Assembly: GCA_963812335.1 (NCBI GenBank)
Contig: CAWEUU010000005.1
Span: 273,743-337,742, forward strand
DNA: 64,000 nucleotides
From: VRUE01 sp963812335
Lineage (GTDB): Bacteria; Actinomycetota; Thermoleophilia; Solirubrobacterales; 70-9
Direction: 5' to 3'
Below are positions 25,696-36,879 of this stretch, piece after piece. Position numbers and translations under genes: made by a program. The notes under the pieces are model-generated. The model did no database searches, was not told the DNA's origin, and saw nothing but the letters and a program-made list of their open reading frames with translations. Numbering within the stretch: position 1 is the first letter of the stretch; each line of letters starts with the position of its first letter.

Positions 25696-25833
25696 TTCGA
25701 TGTCAATCCCGAGTTGGAGCCGCGTCGGGACGGGGGGCTTGTTGATACCTTCGCGAACTCCGAACCGCTTGCCGATTGTTGGGGCGGGCACTAGACATCG
25801 ACACCCCGGTGGGGGAAGGGAATAGGTGCGCGA

Positions 25834-26905
25834 ATGCCGGTTGCGATCGTGACGGGATCGGGGGGGCTGATCGGCTCTGAGGCCGTCGGCCATTTCGTCG
25901 GTGAGGGCTTCGACGTCGTCGGCATCGAGAACGACATGCGGGCGCAGTTCTTCGGCCCCGAGTCCTCGACCTCGCACGTGACCGAGCGGCTCGTCGCCGA
26001 GCACCCGGAGTTCCGGGTCGAGAACGCCGACATCCGCGACACGGAGGCGGTCGAGCGGATCTTCCGCGACGCCGGCCAGGTCGAGCTTGTGATCCACACC
26101 GCCGCCCAGCCCTCGCACGACTGGGCGGCGAGCGACCCGCAGACCGACTTCGGCGTCAACGCCAACGGCACGCTCAACCTGCTCGAGGCCGCCCGCGCCC
26201 ACTGCCCCGAGGCGCCCTTCGTCTTCTGCTCGACCAACAAGGTCTACGGCGACACGCCCAACCGGCTGCCGCTGGAATCGCTGGAGAAGCGGCTCGAGTT
26301 GCCCGAGGACCACCCCTACTACAAGGGCATCGACACCTCGATGTCGATCGACTCCTCGACCCACTCGCTGTTCGGCGTCTCCAAGGCGGCGGCCGACCTG
26401 CTGGTGCAGGAGTACGGGCGCTACTTCGAGATGCCCACGGTCGCCTTCCGCGGTGGCTGCCTGACCGGCCCCCAGCACGCCGGCGCGAAGCTGCACGGCT
26501 TCCTCGCCTACCTGATGAAGTGCGCCGTCACCGGCACCCCCTACACCGTCTTCGGCTACAAGGGCAAGCAGGTCCGCGACAACATCCACAGCGCCGACCT
26601 GATCGCCGCCTTCGACGCCTACCGCCGCGCCCCGCGCGCCGCCGCCGTCTACAACATCGGCGGCGGCCGCTTCAGCAACTGCTCGATGCTCGAGGCGATC
26701 GAGATCTGCGAGCGGATCGCCGGCCGCGAGCTGAGCTGGGAGATGGGCGAGGAGCCGCGGATCGGCGACCACCGCTGGTGGATCTCCGACCTGGCGCCGT
26801 TCGAAGCCGACTACCCGGACTGGAAGCTGCGCTACGGGGTCGAGGACATCCTGCGGAGAGATGCACGAGCAGAACGTCGAGCGCTGGACCGCGAGCCCGG
26901 CGTGA
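25834..26905 (+). CDS. NAD-dependent sugar epimerase, CDP-paratose 2-epimerase-like (one frame break near end)
   Basis: About 356 residues: VAIVTGSGGLIGSEAVGHF (Rossmann motif), VIHTAAQPSHDWAASDPQTDF, FVFCSTNKVYGDTPNRLP, STHSLFGVSKAAADLLVQEY (the serine and YxxxK-like region, with F in place of Y) and FGYKGKQVRDNIHSADLI. The blocks IENDMRAQFFGPE and the PNRLPLESLEKRLEL insertion are those of CDP-paratose 2-epimerases. A single extra base near 26857 makes it read on into the next gene; correcting it ends the protein with EMHEQNVERWTASPA and a TGA overlapping the next GTG. Phe where most SDRs have the catalytic Tyr (SLFGVSK) deserves a check. Confidence 0.85.
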
Positions 26906-27642
26906 AGCTCTCCGTCGTCATCCCGGCCCAGAACGAGGAGGGCTCGGTCGGCGGCACCGTCGAAGGGATCGCCGCGGTGCTCGAGCGCGAGGCGATCGAT
27001 TACGAGGTCCTCGTCGTCGACGACGGCAGCAGCGACTCGACCGCCGCCGTGGTCGGCGCGATCGGCGAGCGCAACCCGCGCGTGCGCTGTCGCCCCTCGC
27101 ACTACGAAAAGGGCTTCGGTATGGCGATCCGGGCGGGGCTCGACCTGTTCGAGGGCGACGCGGTGGTGATCGCGATGGCCGATGCCTCCGACGACCCCGA
27201 GGACGTCGCCCGCTACCACCGGCTGCTCGAGGCGGGCGCCGATTGCGCCTTCGGCTCGCGCTTCATGGCGGGCGCCCAGGTGCACGACTATCCGCGGCTG
27301 AAGCTGACGGTCAACCGGCTCGCCAACTGGTTCATCCGGGTCCTCTTTCGCCACCACTACAACGACACGACCAACGCCTTCAAGGGCTACCGGCGCGAGA
27401 CGATCGAGACGATCCAGCCGCTGCTCTCCAAACACTTCAACCTGACCGTCGAGATGCCGCTGAAGGCGATCGTCCGCGGCCACGCCTCGAGGTCGATCCC
27501 GACCGACTGGACCAACCGGACCAGCGGCGAGGCGAAGCTGGCGATGAAAGAGATGGGCAGCCGCTACCTCTTCATCGTCCTCTACGTCTGGCTCGAGGCG
27601 ACGCTGAGCCGGGGGGACTATCGGGTTACCGCTCGCCCTTGA
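26902..27642 (+). CDS. GT2 polyprenyl-phosphate-sugar synthase-like glycosyltransferase
   Basis: About 246 residues from the GTG at 26902: KLSVVIPAQNEEGSVGGTV, EVLVVDDGSSDSTAAVV, HYEKGFGMAIRAGLDLFEGD, IAMADASDDPED (the DxD-type site) and FGSRFMAGAQVHDYP, then TTNAFKGYRRE. This resembles DPM1-like enzymes that charge polyprenyl phosphate. One stray base makes it look fused to the preceding epimerase, but the GTGA overlap shows two coupled genes. Its last 17 bases overlap the convergent GT-C gene. Confidence 0.85.
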   Translation: MKLSVVIPAQNEEGSVGGTVEGIAAVLEREAIDYEVLVVDDGSSDSTAAVVGAIGERNPRVRCRPSHYEKGFGMAIRAGLDLFEGDAVVIAMADASDDPEDVARYHRLLEAGADCAFGSRFMAGAQVHDYPRLKLTVNRLANWFIRVLFRHHYNDTTNAFKGYRRETIETIQPLLSKHFNLTVEMPLKAIVRGHASRSIPTDWTNRTSGEAKLAMKEMGSRYLFIVLYVWLEATLSRGDYRVTARP

Positions 27643-29340
27643 CCCAGATGCGCAGCAGGCGGCCGTCGGGCAGGGTCATCGTGCGAATCTTGCGGAAGCC
27701 GAGACGGCGCGCCGCCGTTTCCGCGTAGCCCTGCGTAATCGACGGGGGAAAGTCCCGCTGTTGTCGCTCATGGTGATCAGGACGCCGGGCATACCCAGGT
27801 CCGGCGAGGCGAGTTGATGAACATAGGTCGCGACCGAGTCGTCCGGCTCCGCGGTCAGCTGCGCCATCCAGATACTCGTATGTCCCTCGAGCATGCCGGC
27901 GAGCAGAAGAGTGCTGGTGTTGAGGACTCGATTGCGTGAAGCGAAGGCGACTGGCTGCGTAGCTCCTTCATTGGAGAGTCGCAGGACCAGCGAGGCGAGC
28001 ACCCTGTCGGCTTCCGGCCAACCGCGGTCGCGCCCCGTGAATCGCGTCGCCGGTCCGGGCGCCTGACCGCGGATCGCGCTGACCGCCTGCGGTGTCCCAT
28101 TGATCCATGGCAATGAGCCGAAGGCCGGGACGGAGATGTAGCGGGTTCGCGCAAGCGAGTCCCACAGGTTGCTACTGGCGGCCACATTCAAGCCGATGAC
28201 GATGGCAAGGGCCGAGAGGGCTGCGACGGCTGCGGTTTTGCGCAGGTGGAGGAGCGCGATCACGGCGAGCGGAGGGAGTAGGACCGTGACCGGAATCGTG
28301 AATCCCTCGCCGCCGTTGCGCGAGCTGGTCAGTGCCGCGAAACAACAGGCGAAGACGAGGGCAACGCTGAAGGCATCGCTGCCGGCCAGTCGCAGGGTCG
28401 TATCGCGCCGATCTTCGGCGTTCAGTATGCGCCCCGCCGCGACCAACCCGACGACGATCAGGCCGAGCAGGATCAGCACCGCGAGGGGTAGCAGCAGGTC
28501 GTTGAGAACAAAGCGATCGGCGACATCGCGCCAACGACCCCAGGAGATCCAGGCATGGCTGGGGCCATAGTAGGTGCTCTCAGCGCCATATCCGAAACCG
28601 GTCAGGTAGTCGAATACGGCGTTGAAATTGTGGACGTACCAGGGCGCCGCAACGGCCGAACCCGAGACGGCGATCAAGGCAAGGTTCAGAAACCGCCGCC
28701 CTAGTTCGCCCTGCGGTCGATCTATGTAGCGGCCCCTGATCAGAATCGCCACAAATCCGGCCAGAATACACCGGGAAGGAAGGCGATCGTCATCGTCCGC
28801 GCCAGCAGCATCAGGCCGAGCGCGACGCCACAGGCGATCGCCCAGGGGGAGGAGCGGAGTCCGTCGCTGCGCAGCAGCGCATAGACCGCGCCGGCGAGCA
28901 GGGCCGCGACCGCGATCGCGAAGACGTACTCTCGGGTGAAGAGAAAAGCGCCGGGGGTGGTGACCACGACCATCGCCGCCAGCGCGCCCAGCCGCGGGCC
29001 GGCGAGGCGCTCGCCGATCCCGAAGCTGGCGAGGCCAAGCAGCGCGAGGAAGCCGATCAGGACACCGAAGCCCTCGAGCACACCGGTCTTGAACACGAAG
29101 GCCAGCGAGGTCACGGCGGGAACGAGCGGGGCATATGGCGCATGTCCCTGGACCGCGTCCCACCAGCCGTGAAGACCGCCGCTCTGCAGGGCGAAGTGAT
29201 CCTCGAGGGCGAAGGCGATGTAGCCGGACTCGTCGATCGTCAGCGGGTAGCCGTGTCGGTAGGTGGCGATCCACCAGACGTTCATCGCGACGATCGCCAG
29301 CAGGCCGAGCAGGAACACGGCGAACCAGAAGCGCTTGTTT
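27626..29340 (-). CDS. GT-C-like membrane glycosyltransferase (frame breaks)
   Basis: Joining frames near 28757 and 27755 gives a protein of about 570 residues with ten or more hydrophobic segments. The first external loop has the GT-C acidic motif: YPLTIDESGYIAFALEDHF. Later parts include AAPWYVHNFNAVFDYLTGFGYGAES and an external C-terminal domain ending LRIWVKGER. It resembles ArnT-like enzymes that use polyprenyl-linked sugars. A third break near 29345 separates it from the soluble domain encoded upstream, so the two may be one protein. The TAA lies inside the 3' end of the convergent GT2 gene. Confidence 0.7.
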
Positions 29341-29921
29341 TCGGCGTCCCTGATCCCGCCAGCGGCACCGCGCCGAACCGTCTCGCCCAGGGGATCGCAA
29401 GCGGGCGGGGAGTGAGCTCACCGGTCACAGGCGCCGCGCGGCGTACGTAGCCGAGCAGCTGCGCCGGGCCGTAGCCGAGTTGCGCCGCGTCCTCCCGTGA
29501 GCGCGAGAGCAGCTGGTCGCCGGTTACGGGGTGGTAGGCGGCGAAGAGCGGCAGCCGGCCGGGTCGCTCGGAATCGAACAGCCATCCGTCCGGCTCGCCG
29601 TCCGGTTCGGCGGTCGAGCGCACGCGCCGCGTGACGCGCCCGACTGCGATCGAAGCCCTTCTCGCCGAGACCTTTGCCCGCGCCGTGGGGGAGGCCAGGC
29701 CCCGCCAGGCGGCCGGCTCAGCAATCCAGCGGGCGGCGGCGAAGGAGCTCGATCGGCACTGCGACGGAGGCCGGTGCTCTTCGGTGAGCAGGTAGCCGTC
29801 GACGATCCAGGCACCGATCTCCCCCTGTCGCGCCGACTCGGCTAGTCCGCCCAGCTCCGACAGCAGCTCGCCCTGTGGCGCCCTGCCGATTGCGTAGCGA
29901 TGGCGCCGTGCCTGGTTGTCC
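29341..29921 (-). CDS. Soluble domain of unknown function, perhaps the N-terminus of the GT-C protein
   Basis: About 193 residues from the ATG at 29921, 10 bases after the GT4-GT2 stop. I recognise no family. Its second half (LPLFAAYHPVTGDQLLSRSREDAAQLGYGPAQLLGYV) reads like a small beta-rich repeat with a G-D-Q-L-L core, resembling lectin-like appendages described on secreted proteins. It runs straight into the membrane protein if one base is added near 29345 (AVPLAG then IRDAENKRFWFAV). Without such a correction it would end at 29282 in an unrelated frame. Confidence 0.45.
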
Positions 29922-29931
29922 ATAGCCCGGG

Positions 29932-32908
29932 TCAAACCAGTAGCCCGACGGGCCGGGTGGCGTCGAGAATGCGCCGCGGCCGCGGCGGGAACGACTCGAC
30001 GAAGCCGATGTGCTCGACTACGTCGACCTCGTTAAGGATCGGGTCCTCGGGAGTGAGCGAAACCACGATCTGTTGCCCGGTTTCGCGGTGGACCGCGAGT
30101 GCCAACGAGTCCATCTGCGGGAAGCCGGCGGGCTCCGCGTAACCGATCGCCTCGGCGTCCTCGTCGGTAGAGCCGTCCATCCCCCGCGTGGAGTCGCGGT
30201 GTACTCGTCGCCGACCCGGACCAGCCGGGTCGTGCCCTGCAGGCTGGTCGCCCGCAGCACCCCTAGGTCGTATTCGAGGTTGAACCCGACCGGGGGCGGC
30301 CGCTGGGACCGGCGGCCAGGTCCGTGGCTTTCCCGATAGCGAACTACGATCGTCGACAGTGCTGGCACCCAGGTAGGCAGGTCTTCCCAGCGAGGGACGG
30401 TGTAACGACCGGCGCCGGGGAGCAGGGGCTTCGCACCTGGGCGCAGGTTCTGCGGGTCTTCGGCCGTGAGCGGGTTCGCGGGCATCGGCTCCCATGCGCC
30501 GTCTGCACGCACGGTCCCTTCCTCGCCCGGCATGTGCCGCCAGGCCACCTGGAGCCCGGCGCCGGAAAGCAGGCGGGCGATCGAGCCGGCCGGATCGCCG
30601 CGGTCCGCGAGTAGCCCCCGCGGCAGCTCGAGCTCGGCGGTGCGGCGCCAGATGACCGTATGGGCGACGGCGTCCCGCCGCTCTCGTCGGGGAGAAGCGC
30701 CCGGAAAGGGAAGCGCCCGGCCGCGCCCGCATCGGTCAGCGCGATCGCGTCGATCTCGCTTTCGGTGGCGACGAAACGGCGCAGCGCCTTCTCGCAGAAA
30801 GTCGGATCGTCGAGCAGCGCTGCCCCCGTGCCGGAGGCGATTGCGACGTAGGAACCGCGCGCCTGCGAGAGGGCCTCATCAGGTCGGTCGCGTCGATCAG
30901 CTCTGAGTCGCGGCAGGTCTGGGCGGCATGGGCGGCCGCCAGATGTCGCGCCGCCTCCGAGCCGGCCTCTGGATGGGCGAGCGGGATAAGCGAGAGCGCT
31001 GGGGACTCGGCCGCCTTGATCTCGGCCTCACGCCCCTTGAACGGGGAGATCTCGGCCAGCACCTCGTCGAAGCGCTCGCCTGCGTGGTCGACCAGATCGG
31101 AGCGGTTGAAGCCCCACTTGCGGTAGAGGACGGTCGGTCCGTGCGGGCCTTCGCCGCGGACGCCTCGCGCCGATAGCCGCAGTACGAACTCCCAGTCCTC
31201 GTGTCCAAGGGGATCTCCTCGCGATAGCGCTCGCCAGCGTCAAATATCCCGCGGTCGATCAGCGAGCAGGTGTCGCAGAAATTGCCGTGGAGGAGCGTGT
31301 AGACGTTGTATGCCGGAACTTCGTAGTAGTCCTCGCGATTGCCGAAGTACTGGATGTTGGGATAGATGAAGCCGACGTCATCTCCGGCTGCAAGCAGCTG
31401 CTCGACGAGCTTTTCGACCGCGTCCGGCAGCAGCAGGTTGTCGGAGTCGACGGGGAGGATGAAGCGCCCGCTGCACCGCTCCAGGCCGATGTTGCGGCGC
31501 GGCTCGGGCCGCCGTTGTCTTCGAGGCGCACCACTATGACGTCGCCGTCCGCCTCTAGCCTCGACAGCACGGCATCGGTGCCCTGCTCCGTCGAGGCGTC
31601 GTCGATGACCACGATCTCGATCTCCGGGTAGCCCTGCGCGTGCACGGAGTCGATGCACTCGGCGAGGAATCGCGCCTGGTTGTAGTGGGGCACGAGGACC
31701 GAGACCAGCGGTGTCCCGGATTTCGGCCTCGCGGAGAAGTCGATCCGCTCGCCCTTGGGGGATTCCGGCTGCTCGCGGTCGGCGCGAGTCGGGTATTTGG
31801 CCGCCAGTTCCTGGTAGAGCTCGGCGTGGCCCTCGGCCATCTGCTTGACGGTGAACTGCGATTCGCCCGGTCCCGCATCAGCGCGCCCTGCGCCTCGACG
31901 TGGGCTCGATCCCCGGCCAGGTGCGCCAGGGCTGCGGCATAGCCGTCGACCGAATCCCGCGGGCGATCACTGCATCGCCGGCCTCGCCGAGCAGCTCGCC
32001 GATCGCCGGCAGGTCGGGGGCGACGATCGGCAGCCCCATCGCCATCGCCTCAAAGACAACGCAGGGGATCCCCTCGAAGGAGCTCGTCATCAGCAGCACG
32101 TCGCAGGCCGCGTACAGCTCTGCAGGCCTGGGGTCGGCGGGTGCAGTTCCACCTGCTCCCCGAGTCCCTCAGCGTCGATCCGGCGACGCATCTCCTCTTC
32201 CAGTTCCCCCTCGCCGACGACGTGGATCTGGAACTCGACGCCGATCTTTCGCAGCGCCGCGGCGACGTCGAGCATCAGCATCGGGTCCTTCTGGGCGACC
32301 AGGCGCGCCGCGAAGAGGATCTGCAGCTTGTCGTCGGGCAGCTGGGCGATCGGCTCGGCCCGCTCGGGCGAGAACTCGTCGTCGGGATCCGCCCCCGTGT
32401 AGATGACGCGGACGCGAACGGCCGGAATGCCGTAGCCCTTGACGGCATCGGCGACGTGCTGGTTGGAAGTCGAGAAGCGGTCGACGAGGTTGCCGTAGCG
32501 GGTGGTTACGTAGCGGACGTAGCCGGAGCGATCCTCCTCCTCGACGTGCAGCTGGACGACCACGCCTGGCGGCGACGGCAGGCAGACGAGGTCGGGCAGG
32601 AGCTCGAAGCCGATCCGCGAGTTCATGAGATGGAGGGCGCGGACATCGCGCGACTGCAGGAAGTCGAAGACGAAGCCCGGCATGTCCCGGGCTGGCATCA
32701 GGTCGGGCAGCACCCATACCTCCTCGGCGAACGGCTCGACCTCCGCCAGCAGCCGGTTGGGCGAGGGCTGGGTCGTGACCAGCGACGGGGCGAAGCGGTC
32801 GCGGTCGATCCAGCGGAACCAGTCGATCGTGTTCTTGTCGCTGCCCCCGTAGTCGACCCACGGAGCCATGTACAGAACCGGGATTCTCTGCGCTGCGCCG
32901 GTGCTCAT
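29932..32908 (-). CDS. GT4-GT2 bifunctional glycosyltransferase with long C-terminal region (many frame breaks)
   Basis: About 990 residues if at least seven breaks are mended. The ATG at 32908 begins a GT4 (GT-B fold) domain: VLYMAPWVDYGGSDKNTIDWFRW, LQILFAARLVAQKDPMLMLDVAAAL and, after a break near 32125, SSFEGIPCVVFEAMAMGLPIVAPDLP (the E-x7-E donor motif). The chain then continues without a stop into a GT2 domain (LVSVLVPHYNQARFLAECIDS, IEIVVIDDAST, FILPVDSDNLLLPDAVEKL). The remaining ~400 residues resemble no catalytic domain I know. Such fused enzymes may add two sugars in succession. Its start overlaps the preceding epimerase stop (ATGA). Confidence 0.72.
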
Positions 32909-33928
32909 CGGGCGGTACGCAGCTCCGCCTGCTCGGCGTCGCCCCCGGACGCGGATTCCCGGAGCCAGTCGTGGGTCAGCGCTATCCCGCGCTCGAGCGT
33001 GGTCGGCTGAAACTCGATCATGCTCTCCAGCAATGCCGTGTCGAGGACGATCTCGTGGACGTCGAAGCCGCGCTCGGGATGGACCCTGACATCGGCTTTG
33101 CGTCCGAGCTGGGTCTCGACCAGCCCGACCAGCTCGAGCAGCGAGGTACGCGCGCCGCTGCCGAGGTTGACGGGGGAGGCGCTTTCGTCGCACTCGATCA
33201 GCTCGGCCAGCGCCCGAGCGACGTCGCCGGCGTAGACGTAGTCGCGGATCGTCGTTCCGCCTCCGTAGAGGTCGATCGGGAGCCCGCGCGCGATCCTGTC
33301 GAGGAAGGTGACGACCGCGCCCTGGCCTCGCCCGGGGAGCTGATGCTCGCCGTAAACCGTCGAGCAGCGCACGATCCGCGCCCCCAGCCCGTGCTCGCGA
33401 CAGTGGCGCACGATCTCCTCCTCGCAGGCCAGATGCAGCTTCCCGTACGAGCCGACGGGGTCGGTGGGCGCGTTCTCGCCGACCGGGAGTCGGTCCGGCT
33501 GGCCGTAGACGGTGCCGCCTGAAGAGATGTAGGTGAGGGTGACCTCGGGCCGCTTGCGCAGGCTCGCAAGCAGGCCGCGAAGCGGGCGCAGGGTCAGGAT
33601 CGAGTCACGCTCGGGGTCCTGCTCCGATTGCACCGGCAGGAGCCCACCGGCGCAGTAGACGACCTGTCCGACCCCGTCAAGCAAAGGCTCGAGATCGGCG
33701 CTGTCGCCGGCGTCGCCGAGATGCAGGTCGCCCGGGGCGATCGCGGGCAGAATCGCACCCCCGGGCCGCGAGCGGGTCGAGAACTCTCGGCGGCCGGTTT
33801 CTGGAGGCAAGCTCGGTGACGACGTGGGAACCGATGAAGCCGCAACCGACGACAAGAACGCGGGTGCCTTGCCCACCCCCGGCCACGCGGCCTTTCGAGG
33901 CTGGCGTGTGTGGCACGATTCGCAGCAT
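32905..33928 (-). CDS. NAD-dependent epimerase/dehydratase, GalE-like (one frame break)
   Basis: About 335 residues. The Rossmann motif is RVLVVGCGFIGSHVVTELA; after a break near 33800 follow DLHLGDAGDSADLEPLLDGV, VVYCAGGLLP, LTYISSGGTVYGQPD, DPVGSYGKLHLACEEEI (the YxxxK pair) and GGGTTIRDYVYAGDVARAL. This is the extended short-chain fold of UDP-hexose 4-epimerases. The start is uncertain: the ATG at 33928 adds a 21-residue lead, and a GTG near 33889 gives a more usual N-terminus. It sits between the methyltransferase and the GT4-GT2 gene in one minus-strand operon. Confidence 0.78.
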
Positions 33929-33959
33929 ACCGATCGAGATGGGGGCTTTTCCATGCCTG

Positions 33960-34892
33960 TCAGCGCTGGACCGGGAAGCGCCCGAAGCCGATCGGTGGAC
34001 TCGGGTTCAGTGCCCGAAATGCCCGCCGCACGACCCTGACCGCGAACGGAGCGCCCTCGTACTCGTGCCTTTCCAGTCGCCACGCACCCCTTTCGGTGTC
34101 GAGCCACCAGAGATTCAAGCGGTGCTCGCGCGCCCAGCGCAGGGCCGCGACCCGCTCCGCCCGCCGACGACCGTCGTCCAGCAGCACCACGGCTCCGGGG
34201 GCGAGGTAGGGCGCGAGGACCTCGATCGCGGGCCAACGCGTCCACTCCGAGGTCGACGGAGGGCCGTCGACGATCAGCAGGTCGATCGGGGTGTCGGGCA
34301 GCGCTCGCGTCAGCGCCGCGGCGTCGTACCAATCGGTCGCGATGCCTTTGAAGGTCTGGCTCAGTAGGGGAGCGACGACGAGGTCGACCCTGTCCGAGTT
34401 CCCGGCGAGTTGCAGGCGCCGGCTCGCCCCGGCCGAGAAGCGCGGATCGTGATCGACGCTGATCAACCTGCCCGAATCGCGTTCCTCGAGGATCGAAGCG
34501 ATCAGCATGGTCGAGAGGCCCGACCCCAACTCGACCACGGTCTTCGGCGCCGACTCCAGCTCGCGCACGATCAGGCGCGCGAAGTCCGCATCGATGGCCC
34601 AGCCGCCGAGCGCGGACAGATGAGGGCCGAGGCGGGGCGCGAGCGTTGCTGCGTCTTCGGAGTTGTGGGCGGCCCGCTCGAATTTCGCCGTCGCACCGAC
34701 ACCGACACCGACGCCGATTCCGGTCGCCAGCCCGGCGAGGATTCCCTCCCGGGGGCGTCGGAGCACGATTCCGGCGGTCGTCAACGCCGCCCCCGTCAGC
34801 GCGCCGCGAACGGCGGGCGTCGCCTTCAACTCGACCAGCCTCTCGACGAGAAGCCCCGAGAGTTTGCCTTTGGGTGATCGGAAGGCGCTCAC
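33960..34892 (-). CDS. Class I SAM-dependent methyltransferase
   Basis: About 310 residues from the GTG at 34892, which overlaps the upstream GT2 stop. Hydrophobic Gly/Ala segments (about 25-60) may anchor it to the membrane. The methyltransferase fold follows: TVVELGSGLSTMLIASILEE (SAM-binding loop), RLISVDHDPRFSAGASRRL, DLLIVDGPPSTSEWTRWPA and LAPGAVVLLDDGRRRAERVAAL. This is the Methyltransf_24 type often found in polysaccharide loci, where it methylates a sugar, possibly capping the chain. The frame is intact. Confidence 0.8.
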   Translation of the reverse strand: MSAFRSPKGKLSGLLVERLVELKATPAVRGALTGAALTTAGIVLRRPREGILAGLATGIGVGVGVGATAKFERAAHNSEDAATLAPRLGPHLSALGGWAIDADFARLIVRELESAPKTVVELGSGLSTMLIASILEERDSGRLISVDHDPRFSAGASRRLQLAGNSDRVDLVVAPLLSQTFKGIATDWYDAAALTRALPDTPIDLLIVDGPPSTSEWTRWPAIEVLAPYLAPGAVVLLDDGRRRAERVAALRWAREHRLNLWWLDTERGAWRLERHEYEGAPFAVRVVRRAFRALNPSPPIGFGRFPVQR

Positions 34893-36526
34893 AGGCGGCG
34901 CAGAAGAGTTCGCGGGGCGTGCCCGAGCAGCGACGGCCCCAGGCGCTGCATGCCATGTCGCAGGCTTGGATTGGTCGAGGGGTCGGTGATCGTCAGCGGC
35001 AGCCAGCGTTCGCGCAGCATCTCCATCTCCCAGTCTGGACACATCCGAGGAGCGGCTCGAGGACTCGAAGTGGTAGAGCACCGTACCGGGGTCGTAGACG
35101 ATGCGCAGGCCGCGCGAGTGCAGCTTCAGGCAGTAGTCGATGTCGTTGTAGTTGACCGGAAAGGTGGTGGTGAGCCCGCCGACCTCGTCGAAGTCGCCCG
35201 CGCGCGTCATCAGGCAGGCGCCGGTCACGGCGAGCAGGTGCTGGGCGACGAGAACGCCGTTGCCGTAGCCGGGGAAGTCGCCGGCGAAGCCGTGGTACGG
35301 GTGGCCGGGGAGGCCGCCGCTCGAACAGGACTCCGGCGTGCTGCAGCCGCCCGTCCTCGAGGATCAGCTTGCCGCCGACCGCGCCGATGCCCGGCCGGGA
35401 GGAGTACATGACCATCCGCTCGAGCCAGTCCGGCGTGATGACCTCCATGTCGTCGTTGAGCAGCAGCAGGTGCTCGCCCCCGCTGCGGACGACGCCCGCG
35501 TTGATCTTCTCCGAGAAGCTGAACGGGCGGTCGAAGGGGACGATCCGCAGGCGCTCGCCGGCGATCTCGCGCAGTTCGTCGAGCACTGCCTCCTCGATCG
35601 ACGCGTCGGCGACGACGACGATCTCGTAGTTCTCGTAGGTGGAGGTCTCGACGATGCTGCGCACGCAGTGGGCACGAGGACCGTCTGCTCGAAGCGGACC
35701 TCGCGGCGCCCCCCGGCGGTCGGGATCACGATGCTGACCGGCGGGTTGCTGCGCAGCCGCGGCTGCAGGCGGTAGACGCCGGGATCGCTCGGCGTCGCGC
35801 TCCACCTCGGCCGGGAACCCGGTGCGCTCGCAGTGGGCCTGCAGGGCGCGGGTGCCGGCTTCGAAGGCCTACGGCTTCGCCTCTTCGCCGCCGCCGGCGG
35901 CCGAGGTCTCGAGCATGCGCCAGTGGTAGAGGGCTCGGGCAGGTGGAGGACGTCGCGGGCGCGCTCGCTCACCCTCAGCGCCAGGTCCCAGTCCTGGGAG
36001 CCCTCGTACTCGGCGTCGAAGCCGCCGCACTCCTCGACCAGCGAGCGCCGCATCACGCTCAGGTGGCAGGTGTACATCTGCGTGCGCAAGCGCTCCGGAG
36101 ACCAGTCCGGCTTGAAGAAGGGGCCGGTGCGGCGGCCGCGCTCGTCGAGCTTGTCTTCGTCCGTGTAGAGGTAGTCGGCCTCCGGCCGCTCCCGCAGCGC
36201 CGCGTCGACCTTCGCCAGGGCGTCGGGGTGGAGCTCGTCGTCGTGGTCGAGCAGGGCGACGAACTCGCCGCCGGCGATCGCCAGGGCATCGTTGGAGGCG
36301 GCGACGATGCCGCCGTTCTCGGCCCGGTGCTCGAACCGGATCCGCGGGTCGCGGCCGCCGCCTCGTCGAGGATCGCGCCGACATGCGGGGCCGTCGAGGC
36401 GTCGTCGACCAGGCAGAGCTCCCAGTCGCGGAAGCTCTGCCGGCGCACCGAGTCGAGCATCGCGCGCAGGACGCCGGCCGGCGTCTCGTAGACCGGCGTG
36501 ACGACCGAGAAGCGCGGTGAGGGCAA
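34889..36526 (-). CDS. Tandem GT2 glycosyltransferase, two GT-A domains (several frame breaks)
   Basis: About 545 residues when breaks near 36350, 35870, 35680, 35320 and 35030 are mended. The first GT-A domain: PRFSVVTPVYETPAGVLRAMLDSV, WELCLVDDAST, GGEFVALLDHDDELHPDAL and CHLSVMRRSLVEECGGF. The second: PVSIVIPTAGG, EIVVVADASIEEAVLDEL, HLLLLNDDMEVITPDWLERM and DFDEVGGLTTTFPVNYNDIDYCLKL. Two consecutive GT-A modules of this kind are found in rhamnosyl- and galactofuranosyl-type polymerases, which fits the rhamnose operon downstream. The start is a TTG 3 bases after the small coiled-coil gene; the end LLRRL overlaps the methyltransferase GTG. Confidence 0.75.
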
Positions 36527-36529
36527 GGG

Positions 36530-36819
36530 TCAGCCCCGGCGGCGCAGCGCCGCGAGGATCGCGAAGATCGTCGCCGGGAGGGCGGCGAGCCGGGCGTCGC
36601 AGCGTCGCGCGAGCAGCGTCAGCCGGGCGGCGCGCTCGGCCCAGCTCCTTCAGCCGCCCCCGCGCCGCCCCCAGTTCGGCGTCCTTGGCGATCAGCAGGT
36701 CGCGCAGGCGCAGGATCTCCTCGTCTCGGCGGTCGAGTCTCGCGCAGCAGCTCTGCCCGATCCTCGGGGCGGTGCCGCAAATCGATGCCCGGCTTGATCG
36801 GTGTCACCCGTTCGGCCAT
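36530..36819 (-). CDS. Small coiled-coil protein heading the minus-strand GT operon (frame breaks)
   Basis: Joining frames gives roughly 95 residues: MAERVTPIKPGIDLRHRPEDRAELLRE, then RLDRRDEEILRLRDLLIAKDAELGAARGRLKEL, then a basic segment and LPATIFAILAALRRRG. The middle is a heptad-patterned coiled coil. No family is recognised; coiled-coil pieces occur at the ends of several glycosyltransferases here, so it may be a tether for the following enzymes. It is preceded by TACACT at leaderless distance and followed at 3 bases by the tandem GT2, and so is probably first in an operon of five genes. Confidence 0.55.
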
Positions 36820-36825
36820 CGGGCG

Positions 36826-36831
36826 AGTGTA
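36826..36831 (-). promoter_or_regulatory. -10 box for the minus-strand GT operon
   Basis: TACACT on the minus strand lies 6 bases before the ATG at 36819, the same hexamer as before 38569 and 40247. The divergent gene at 36880 has no comparable box. Confidence 0.5.
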
Positions 36832-36879
36832 TCTGTGACAGTCTCCCCCGATGTCGTCTTGCGGGGGTGCGCGCACGCG

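Noticed and set aside
25834..27642. A fused epimerase-glycosyltransferase of 602 residues
   Set aside because: One extra base near 26857 creates the fusion; removing it restores a normal epimerase end with a stop overlapping the GT2 GTG start.
32905..34956. One 683-codon protein joining methyltransferase and epimerase regions
   Set aside because: Its first half is an out-of-frame reading of the methyltransferase gene; the epimerase has its own Rossmann start near 33890-33928.
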